Shown here piece by piece: positions 58,087 to 64,000 of a DNA stretch of 64,000 nucleotides. Source of the stretch: an uncultured Holophaga sp. (lineage in GTDB: Bacteria; Acidobacteriota; Holophagae; Holophagales; Holophagaceae); NCBI RefSeq assembly GCF_963677305.1, contig NZ_OY781925.1, positions 1,699,001-1,763,000 on the forward strand, written 5' to 3'. The translations under genes were made by a program, and so were the position numbers. The number at the start of each line of letters is the position of its first letter. The first letter of the stretch is position 1. The notes beneath the pieces were generated by a model. That model made no database searches and was not told the DNA's origin. It was given only the letters and a program-made list of their open reading frames with translations.

Positions 58087-59240
58087 AGAACCTGCCGCCG
58101 ATCCTTCCCGTCACGGACCCCACACTGTCCTTGCCCCTCGCGGGGCAGGTGCGGCTGCTGGGAGAGCAGGGCTTCCCGCTGGTGCTCTTCCGCTCGGCTC
58201 CCCTGGATGGGGAAGATGCCTGGGCCCAGCTCCACCAGGCCTTGAGCGAGGCCGCTCTCCGGGGGGGCTGGCCCTTGATCACGGTGGAGGGCCGCGCTGA
58301 GCTCGTGGGGCGGGCCGCTGCTGAAGGCCTGACGCCATGGGGGGTGCTGCTGTCCCCGGATGGGCCCACCCCCACCGAGATCCGGTCCCTGCCCGGGCTG
58401 GAGGGGCTGCACATCGCGGTCAGCACCCAGAACCCCCTTCAGTGGTTCGAGTTGGACGCTGCCTGCGATCATGTCGTCTGCGGCCCTTTTCACAAGCTGG
58501 AGGGGCAGTCTGAACCCCTGGAGACCGAGGGGCTCCTGGCGGCCTGTTCCATCCTGCAGCCCCGGGGGCTGGGGGTGGCGGTCATCGGCGGTCTCACCCC
58601 GGAGGACACCGACAACTGCTTCTGGGTAGGGAGTTCCACCCTGGCCTGGACCTCGGAGTTCTGGCAGGTGGAAGAGGCCCGGACCCTTCTGTGGGAGGCC
58701 CAGCTCCTGCGCTGGAAGCACCAGCCCCCGGTCGCTCCCGGTCAGGGCGTACTCCTGGTGGGGGGCAGCGGGGGAGGCAAGAGCACCCTGGGCCGGGCCC
58801 TGGCGCCGATGCTGGGGCTTCCCCTGAAGGATCTGGATGACTGCATCGAGGAGCGGGCAGGGGTCTCCATTCCCGATATCTTCGCCTATGCCGGGGAGCA
58901 GGGTTTCCGGGACCTGGAAACCCGTCACCTGCAGGATGCCCTGAGCAATCCTTGCGTCCTCTGTGTGGGCGCCGGAGCCTGGCAGCGGGAGGAGAACCGC
59001 CGGGTGGCCCAGGACTCGGGTTTCTCGGTGCTCTGGCTGGCCGAGGATCCCGAAGTGGCCTGGAGCCGGGTTGGCCGCGACCCGCACCGTCCCCTGGCCC
59101 AGGAGGAGGCCGGCTTCCGGGCTCGCTGGCGGAGCCGGATCGGCGCCTGGAGCCTGCTGTCCCCGGTCCTGCCCCTGGGGCGGCAGGCAGAAGAGCTGGC
59201 CCGGGCCCTGGCTGCATCTGCCCGGTCCGGGGTTGTATAA
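58083..59240 (+). CDS. ThiE-like barrel domain fused to shikimate kinase
   Basis: 385 residues. Residues ~1-215 have the layout of a thiamine phosphate synthase/TenI-type TIM barrel (LVLFRSAPLDGEDAW, LITVEGRAELV, HVVCGPFHKLEG, GVAVIGGLTPED) but with poorly kept phosphate-binding motifs, so activity is uncertain. Residues ~220-385 are shikimate kinase: P-loop GGSGGGKSTLGRALA, KDLDDCIEERAGVSIPDIF, and AGEQGFRDLETRHL. Shikimate kinase phosphorylates shikimate in aromatic amino acid synthesis. It starts in the stop of the ABC gene (ATGA), so both are one operon. The fused order is unusual. Confidence 0.82.
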   Translation: MKNLPPILPVTDPTLSLPLAGQVRLLGEQGFPLVLFRSAPLDGEDAWAQLHQALSEAALRGGWPLITVEGRAELVGRAAAEGLTPWGVLLSPDGPTPTEIRSLPGLEGLHIAVSTQNPLQWFELDAACDHVVCGPFHKLEGQSEPLETEGLLAACSILQPRGLGVAVIGGLTPEDTDNCFWVGSSTLAWTSEFWQVEEARTLLWEAQLLRWKHQPPVAPGQGVLLVGGSGGGKSTLGRALAPMLGLPLKDLDDCIEERAGVSIPDIFAYAGEQGFRDLETRHLQDALSNPCVLCVGAGAWQREENRRVAQDSGFSVLWLAEDPEVAWSRVGRDPHRPLAQEEAGFRARWRSRIGAWSLLSPVLPLGRQAEELARALAASARSGVV

Positions 59241-59375
59241 TTCTAACTGTTGGAAATCGTGTATGATGGAGGAACTGGTTCGACTTCCGGCCGGGGCCTT
59301 GGCGCCCGAGACCGCGGGTCACCCGGTCCTCTGATCCGCATGTCTGCGGCCGGAGGCGTGTGGAAAGGTGTGGGC

Positions 59376-60044
59376 ATGCATTCGGGATACGGTCTTTTCA
59401 AACGCTACCTTCTTCTGGTGGCCGGGCTCTTCTTCATGGGACTGGGGGTCGCCCTGATCACGAAATCCCGGCTGGGCACCTCCCCGATCTCCAGCGTGCC
59501 CTACGTCCTGAGCATGTTCCTCCCCTTCACCATCGGCCAGTTCACCATCGGGCTCAGCATCCTCTTCATCCTCCTCCAGGTGCTGATCCTGAGGCGGGAT
59601 TTCCTCCTGCTGGACTTCGCCCAGATCATGGTGGGGCCGGTGTTCGGCCTGTTCATCGATCTGGGGATGAGGTTCTTCGGAGCCGTGGCCCCTGGGGGCT
59701 ACGGAGCCAGGATCTCGGTGCTTCTGGCGGGATGCCTGCTCCTGGGCTTCGGAATCTTCCTGCAGGTCGCAGCCCAGGTGATCATCAATCCCGGCGAAGG
59801 GGTGGTCCGGGCCCTCTCCCGGAAGCTGGGGATCAAGTTCGGTAGCGTGAAGATCTACTTTGATTCCCTACTGGTCCTCATCGCAGCCGCAATCTCCCTG
59901 GTGGCCTTCCGGGGGATCCGGGGACTCCGCGAGGGCACCGTGATCTCCGCCCTGCTGGTGGGTTTCTTCGTCAAGAAGATCGCGGCCTGGTGCCACCGCC
60001 GCCTGCCGGGTCTCAGCCTGGGTGAGGCCCCGGCAGGGCGCTGA
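59376..60044 (+). CDS. YitT/YczE-type membrane protein
   Basis: 222 residues with six to seven hydrophobic segments. RYLLLVAGLFFMGLGVALITKSRLGTSPISS is the family start, here given in two pieces in the record: a membrane helix and the ALITKSRLGTSPI block. Members of this family are of unknown function, some linked to export or to stress. GGAAAGG is 7 bases before the ATG. It lies 135 bases after the kinase fusion, and a convergent MFS gene ends 8 bases past its stop. Confidence 0.8.
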   Translation: MHSGYGLFKRYLLLVAGLFFMGLGVALITKSRLGTSPISSVPYVLSMFLPFTIGQFTIGLSILFILLQVLILRRDFLLLDFAQIMVGPVFGLFIDLGMRFFGAVAPGGYGARISVLLAGCLLLGFGIFLQVAAQVIINPGEGVVRALSRKLGIKFGSVKIYFDSLLVLIAAAISLVAFRGIRGLREGTVISALLVGFFVKKIAAWCHRRLPGLSLGEAPAGR

Positions 60045-60051
60045 CCGCTGT

Positions 60052-61323
60052 TCAGTCCCCAGGCAGGGTCGCCGGACTCTGAACCTGAGTCAGGGAAGGG
60101 ACCTTCAGGAGGCTGGAGCACAGCAGACCGGCCAGGCACACGATCCCGATGGTGGTGAGGGAGGCCTGGTAGAGGCCGGTGTGGTGGAGCAGGGCTGCCC
60201 CCACCACCACCCCCGCTGTGCCCCCCATCATGCCCACCCCCATCCAGATGCCCACAGTCTTGCCGACGATGGAACCCGGGAAGTTCATGGACACGAAGGT
60301 GATGCAGTTGGGGATGATCCAGCCCTCGAAGAAGCCCACCAGGAAGAGGAAGAGCGGCAGCGCCCGGAGCTTGGAGGTCACGGCCCCGGTCTTGAGACCG
60401 AAGACGCTCAGGGCCATCACCGCAAAGGCCAGCATGCAGGCCGCCTTCACGTGGCCCCTGAAGAACCTGCTCAAGATGAAGCCGCTCAGGGCCGAGCCCG
60501 CCATCATGGAGAGCTGGACCAGGCCCATGAACTTCCCGGCGACCAGGATGCCGTGTCCCGCGCCGAGGGGCGGCTGGGCCGAGAGATAGACCGGCGTCAG
60601 GTCGTTGATGGCGTTGAAGGCCCAGCTCATGCAGAAGATTGCGAGGATCCCAAGGTAGAAGACCGGGAGCCTGGCCGCACGGGCGAAGTCATGGGGTGAA
60701 GCGGTGGAGATGCTGTGCATGTCCGAGGCGAAGGCAGGAGGGCGGGGGCCGAAGGCCACCAGGGCGAAGGCCGCCAGACCGGCCAGGGGGAAGATCGAGA
60801 GCCAGGCCCCGGTGGTCTGGACGCTGTGGGTGCTCAGGAAGCTCATGGGGGAGCATGCGAAACCGAGACTGATTCCCAGGGCGACGCACATCCCCTGCAG
60901 CCCGGTGATGGGTCCCCGCTGGTGATACGGGAACCAGACCGCTGCGATGGAACCGATGGAGATCGTGACGGGACCGGCCCCTAGGCCGGAGATGATGCGG
61001 GTCAGCAGCATCCCCTGGAGGCTGTGTCCCAGAACAGGGGTCAGGAGCATCCCCGCAGCCACCAGGGCTGAGCTGGTGATCAGGGTCGGGGTGATGCCAA
61101 GGCGGTCGCAGCTGATGCCGCCGAGCACCGCGCCGATGGAGACGAAGATGGAGAAGGAGACCATGATGGCGCCTGTGGTGACCCCCAGGGGCGCGTGGAG
61201 GGACAGGGCAAGCTGCTCCATCAGGGGGGCCGGCCAGATGAGGCTCACTCCCTGGCCTATGGTGGCCACGATGAGCGCGGCGAAGACGAACCAGCGGAAC
61301 TTCGGATAGGCGATGTCGGGCAT
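60052..61323 (-). CDS. MFS transporter in operon with a URO-D protein
   Basis: 423 residues with 12 membrane segments. GGISCDRLGI is the loop 2-3 signature and GLGAGPVTISIGSIAAVW belongs to the helix 5 region. Its substrate cannot be deduced. AGGAG lies close to the ATG. It begins 28 bases after the URO-D gene on the same strand and is presumably controlled with it by the divergent LysR regulator. Import of a methoxylated or other aromatic substrate for the URO-D protein is a reasonable but unproven idea. Confidence 0.88.
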   Translation of the reverse strand: MPDIAYPKFRWFVFAALIVATIGQGVSLIWPAPLMEQLALSLHAPLGVTTGAIMVSFSIFVSIGAVLGGISCDRLGITPTLITSSALVAAGMLLTPVLGHSLQGMLLTRIISGLGAGPVTISIGSIAAVWFPYHQRGPITGLQGMCVALGISLGFACSPMSFLSTHSVQTTGAWLSIFPLAGLAAFALVAFGPRPPAFASDMHSISTASPHDFARAARLPVFYLGILAIFCMSWAFNAINDLTPVYLSAQPPLGAGHGILVAGKFMGLVQLSMMAGSALSGFILSRFFRGHVKAACMLAFAVMALSVFGLKTGAVTSKLRALPLFLFLVGFFEGWIIPNCITFVSMNFPGSIVGKTVGIWMGVGMMGGTAGVVVGAALLHHTGLYQASLTTIGIVCLAGLLCSSLLKVPSLTQVQSPATLPGD

Positions 61324-61351
61324 CTTGTTCTCCTAGTAGATCGTGGAAGGC

Positions 61352-62461
61352 TTATTTCCCGGTGGCTGCGGCCACCATGGCCTTGACGTTGTCGGGCCTG
61401 GCGTTGGGGGGGACCTGGCAGCCGGCGCCCAGGATGAAGCCCGGTCCCATGTCCTGGATCAGGCGGGTGCTGTAGGTGTGGACCTCATCTGGCGTCCCCA
61501 GGGTCAGCAGGGAGGCCGGGACATCCCCGAAGAGGCACAGGTGGTCGCCCAGCGTGTCCCGGAGCTTGTGCATGTCCGTCCCGTGGTCGCTGGCGAAGAT
61601 GCATCGGCCCTTCGGCAGCTCCCTGAAGAAGGCCAGATCCCGGTCCCAGCAGGCGTCGAAATGGAGGAAGACATGGGCGCCGCTATCCGTGATCGCCTCC
61701 ACGGTCTCCCGGATAAAGGGCCAGACGAAGCGCTGCCAAGCCTTGGGGGAGAGGAACTCACTGGCCCCCCGCGATACCGCAAAGTAGACGGCGAAGGGAC
61801 GGGTGGCGGCGATCTGGGAGCGCAGTGCGGTGAGGCTCCCGGCCTGGGCCACCTCCATGGCGGCCTTGACCTTGTCCGGCATGCGGAACATGTCCCGGGA
61901 GAAGCCGGTGAGGCCGCGTCCGGAACAGAAGGTCTCGAAGGGGATGAAGGCCGGGATGGGGCAGAGGGGGAGGATGCCCCGGTCCACAAAGTTCAGGGCC
62001 GCCTTCTGGAAGTCCGTGGCGAGGTAGATCCGGGCATCGGCGCCGGTCTGGGGAAGGCGCCGCCCCAGGTAGTCCCCTGTGAAGGCCGCCATGCCCTTGT
62101 CCAGGATCAGGTCGTAGTCCGCCTCGGTCATGAGGCTGACCTCCTCCACCTGCCAGGGCTCGTCCTCTCCCAGGTCTCTGCCGGGCAGCCGGTTCTTGGA
62201 GAGCCAGGCGGCCCCCAGGATCTGGGCGGTGGGGACCAGGGACTCCGCCGCATCCACCTCTCCCAGGGAGGCGATGCACTCGGCCATGAGCTCGCTGCCC
62301 CGATCCGGGCTTGAGATGAAGTCCTTGAGCTTCACCCCCATCGCCTTCCCGCAGAAGGCCTCCGCACAGATCATGACCGGCGTGCGGTCGGGCTTTTCCA
62401 GGGCCAGGGCGGCCGAGATCCGGGCCACACTCTGCCCCAGCTTCACGCTTGCATCCAACAT
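61352..62461 (-). CDS. URO-D family protein, possible methyltransferase
   Basis: 369 residues from the ATG at 62461, which has GGAGG 6 bases upstream; a longer frame begins 19 codons earlier without such a site. Family features are EKPDRTPVMICAEAF near the N-terminus, FETFCSGRGLTGFSRDMFRMPDKV in the middle, and CLFGDVPASLLTLGTPDEV near the end. The gene cut by the left window edge is a close relative. Members of this group include cobalamin-linked methyltransferases; the LysR/URO-D/MFS arrangement suggests use of one dedicated small substrate. HemE proper is unlikely. Confidence 0.8.
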   Translation of the reverse strand: MLDASVKLGQSVARISAALALEKPDRTPVMICAEAFCGKAMGVKLKDFISSPDRGSELMAECIASLGEVDAAESLVPTAQILGAAWLSKNRLPGRDLGEDEPWQVEEVSLMTEADYDLILDKGMAAFTGDYLGRRLPQTGADARIYLATDFQKAALNFVDRGILPLCPIPAFIPFETFCSGRGLTGFSRDMFRMPDKVKAAMEVAQAGSLTALRSQIAATRPFAVYFAVSRGASEFLSPKAWQRFVWPFIRETVEAITDSGAHVFLHFDACWDRDLAFFRELPKGRCIFASDHGTDMHKLRDTLGDHLCLFGDVPASLLTLGTPDEVHTYSTRLIQDMGPGFILGAGCQVPPNARPDNVKAMVAAATGK

Positions 62462-62542
62462 CCAGGTCCTCCGATTCGGGATTGTTCCGAAGAGCGTAGG
62501 GCCTGCCTCTATGTGCATGGAAACGAAACGTTTCTACCGTTG

Positions 62543-62561
62543 CTATAGATCAGATTTATAG
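62543..62561. promoter_or_regulatory. LysR-type operator candidate between URO-D and LysR genes
   Basis: CTATA-N9-TATAG (62543-62547 and 62557-62561) contains a T-N11-A core (T62546 and A62558) in a 160-base divergent region. A GAAACGTTTC palindrome is at 62526-62535 nearby. Confidence 0.5.
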
Positions 62562-62621
62562 CCGTGCAAGGGGCGGATTCTCCTACCATGGGCTCAGTTC
62601 CCCCTCTCGACAGGTGACCCC

Positions 62622-63509
62622 TTGGACCTGGAACGCGTGAAATACTTCCTGGCCGTGGCCGACTGTCTGAGCTTCACCAAGGCAGGGCAGCGCCTCCATC
62701 TCACCCAGGCGGCGGTCAGCTACCAGATCGCAGCGCTGGAGGAGAGCACTGGGGTGAAACTCTTCAAGCGCGACAGCCACCGGGTCAGCCTCACCCGGGC
62801 CGGTGCCTATCTCCAGCGAGAGATGCTCCAGGTCATGGCCCACTGCGCAGAGGCCTTCGCCCAGGCGCGGCGGCTGGAGGAGGGTCTGGCCGGGGAGATC
62901 ACCCTGGGCTATCTCGGGGGCATCGAGAAGAAGTTCATCCCCGCCTTCCTCAAGCGCTTCAGCCACGATCACCCAGAGGTGGCCGTCGGCTTCCAGGGGC
63001 ACACCATTCCGAGCCTCATGCGCGCGCTCGAGGACCACTCCGTGGACATCGGCTTCACCGTCTCTGTCGGGCTGGGAGAGCTGCCGGGCTACGCCTCCAT
63101 CCGCCTCTTTTCGGACCTGCCAGCCGTCCTCATGCCTCCGGATCACCCGCTGGCTTCCAGGGGCTCCCTGCGCGTCGAGGATCTTGCCCCATTCGATCTC
63201 GTGGCCATGGCGGCCGAAGTGAGTTCCCATACCTCCAACTGGCTGGAGGAGCTCTTCGCCCGCCATGGTGTCCGCCCCCGCATCGTCAGGACTGCCCGGG
63301 ATCCGGGGACTCTGGTGCTGCTGGTCCAGGCGGGGCAGGGCCTCACCCTCCTCACCCGCCATGTGGCGAAGCTCTACCCTCTGGCGGGGATCCATCTCGT
63401 AGACCTGGTGGATGAGGACGCCCGGGTGGACTCCTTGGCCCTCTGGCGCAGGGACAATGACAACCCCTGCATCCCCCTCTTCCTGAAGAGCCTGGGGATC
63501 AGGCCCTGA
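62622..63509 (+). CDS. LysR-type regulator divergent from the URO-D/MFS operon
   Basis: 295 residues. The start is a TTG (62622) with AGGTGA shortly upstream, giving LDLERVKYFLAVADCLSF (first residue Met in the protein). QAAVSYQIAALEESTG and FKRDSHRVSLTRAG are the helix-turn-helix and its edge; a LysR effector domain follows. It resembles the LysR at 25832-26719. A clear dyad lies in the divergent region. It is the likely regulator of the URO-D and MFS genes; the inducer is unknown. A strong terminator follows. Confidence 0.92.
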   Translation: MDLERVKYFLAVADCLSFTKAGQRLHLTQAAVSYQIAALEESTGVKLFKRDSHRVSLTRAGAYLQREMLQVMAHCAEAFAQARRLEEGLAGEITLGYLGGIEKKFIPAFLKRFSHDHPEVAVGFQGHTIPSLMRALEDHSVDIGFTVSVGLGELPGYASIRLFSDLPAVLMPPDHPLASRGSLRVEDLAPFDLVAMAAEVSSHTSNWLEELFARHGVRPRIVRTARDPGTLVLLVQAGQGLTLLTRHVAKLYPLAGIHLVDLVDEDARVDSLALWRRDNDNPCIPLFLKSLGIRP

Positions 63510-63514
63510 AAGAC

Positions 63515-63556
63515 CCACCACGAAGCAGCCCGTGCGGCGAGGTTGCTTCGTGGTGG
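63515..63556. terminator. Very stable bidirectional hairpin between convergent genes
   Basis: CCACCACGAAGCAGCC / GGTTGCTTCGTGGTGG (63515-63530, 63541-63556): 16 pairs with one G-T wobble and a 10-base loop. It is midway between the ends of the LysR and thiolase genes. No long T-run follows on either strand. Confidence 0.7.
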
Positions 63557-63565
63557 ATCCCTCCC

Positions 63566-64000
63566 TCAGAGCCGCTCGAAGATCGCCGCGATGCCCTGGC
63601 CGCCACCGATGCACATGGTCACCAGGGCGTAGCGGCCCTGGATGCGCTCCAGCTCGTAGAGGGCCTTGGTGGCGATGAAGGAGCCGCTGCAGCCGATGGG
63701 GTGGCCCAGGGCGATGGCACCGCCGTTGGGGTTGGTCTTCAGGGGGTCCAGGCCAAGCCCGCGGGAGACGGCGATGGCCTGGGCGGCGAAGGCCTCATTG
63801 GACTCGACGACATCCATCTGGTCCACGCTGAGCCCGGCGCGCTGCAGGGCCAGCTGGGTGGCGGGGATGGGGCCCTCGCCCATGACGTCATGGGAGACGC
63901 CGGCCACGGCATGGGCCACCAGGCGGGCCATGGGTTTCAGCCCCTTGGCCTGGGCGGCAGCGGCATCGGCCAGAACGAAGAAGGCGGCCCCGTCGTTGAT
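63566..64000 (-). CDS. Acetyl-CoA C-acyltransferase (thiolase), C-terminal part, runs off the window
   Basis: Open from the window edge, 144 residues of a ~390-residue thiolase. The signatures are INDGAAFFVLAD, ESNEAFAAQA (NEAFA), GGAIALGHPIGCSGS with the active-site His and CIGGGQGIAAIFE with the C-terminal catalytic Cys. It cleaves or joins 3-oxoacyl-CoA and acetyl-CoA. In the phloroglucinol pathway a thiolase splits the 6-carbon chain to acetyl-CoA, so the gene fits the aromatic theme, but it also fits ordinary beta-oxidation or butyrate metabolism. Confidence 0.93.
   Translation of the reverse strand: MNDGAAFFVLADAAAAQAKGLKPMARLVAHAVAGVSHDVMGEGPIPATQLALQRAGLSVDQMDVVESNEAFAAQAIAVSRGLGLDPLKTNPNGGAIALGHPIGCSGSFIATKALYELERIQGRYALVTMCIGGGQGIAAIFERL

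Noticed and set aside
1..64000. tRNA, rRNA, CRISPR arrays, prophage and insertion sequences
   Set aside because: No cloverleaf, no spaced repeats, no integrase and no terminal inverted repeats were recognised; the only transposase-related gene is the short IS630-type DNA-binding protein.

Overview
This 64 kb window of high-GC DNA reads as part of the chromosome of a strictly anaerobic, Gram-negative aromatic degrader. It carries pyrogallol:phloroglucinol transhydroxylase genes, a UbiD/UbiX decarboxylase pair that suits gallate, aromatic-acid type transporters, outer-membrane porin and TolC proteins, pyruvate:ferredoxin oxidoreductase and rubrerythrin. This combination fits a Holophaga/Geothrix-like acidobacterium (Holophaga is known to use gallate, phloroglucinol and methoxylated aromatics), but the taxon is an inference from gene content and was not tested by a marker gene.

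Region by region. 1-1.5 kb: the end of a URO-D family protein and a LipB-Nudix fusion. 1.5-12.8 kb, all on the minus strand: an SSS symporter with two 34-35 residue membrane proteins, an NhaD-type antiporter, a small unknown protein, the canonical transhydroxylase athL-athS, an iron-sulfur flavoprotein, then a strange third transhydroxylase-like pair (large subunit cut to 227 residues, small subunit intact) followed by moeA. 13.6-23.2 kb: a LysR regulator divergent from ubiD, ubiX, an aromatic acid MFS carrier, a URO-D protein, a porin and an orphan substrate-binding lipoprotein. 23.3-29.7 kb: an IclR regulator, a TolC-like protein, a LysR regulator, a nitroreductase, mobB and a sigma-54 activator. 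29.9-34.2 kb: a second complete transhydroxylase-like pair whose large subunit carries an N-terminal SCP2-like domain, followed by a stand-alone IS630-type DNA-binding protein.

34.2-43.4 kb is a type VI secretion effector island on the minus strand: vgrG, a phospholipase D (Tle5-like) effector, a lipoprotein immunity gene, an orphan copy of the effector C-terminus and a second immunity gene, all overlapping by a few bases. 43.6-52.7 kb: a rubredoxin-reductase/rubrerythrin reading frame with no stop between the two parts, a LysR regulator, leuC-leuD and a full-length pyruvate:ferredoxin oxidoreductase. 52.8-60 kb: an amber-interrupted DUF3592 gene, a small outer-membrane barrel, a methyltransferase remnant, a ferredoxin behind an FNR/HcpR-like box, an 8x CxxC zinc protein, an ABC exporter, a ThiE-like/shikimate kinase fusion and a YitT-type membrane protein. 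60-64 kb: an MFS carrier and URO-D operon divergent from a LysR regulator, then the C-terminal part of a thiolase.

Proposed working scheme (inference): porin and MFS/SSS carriers bring in gallate or related acids; UbiD with UbiX-made prenylated FMN decarboxylates gallate to pyrogallol; AthL/AthS convert it to phloroglucinol using a molybdopterin guanine dinucleotide cofactor, for which moeA and mobB are close by; thiolase and pyruvate:ferredoxin oxidoreductase act at the acetyl-CoA end. Phloroglucinol reductase is not in the window. No tRNA, rRNA, CRISPR array or intact insertion sequence was seen.
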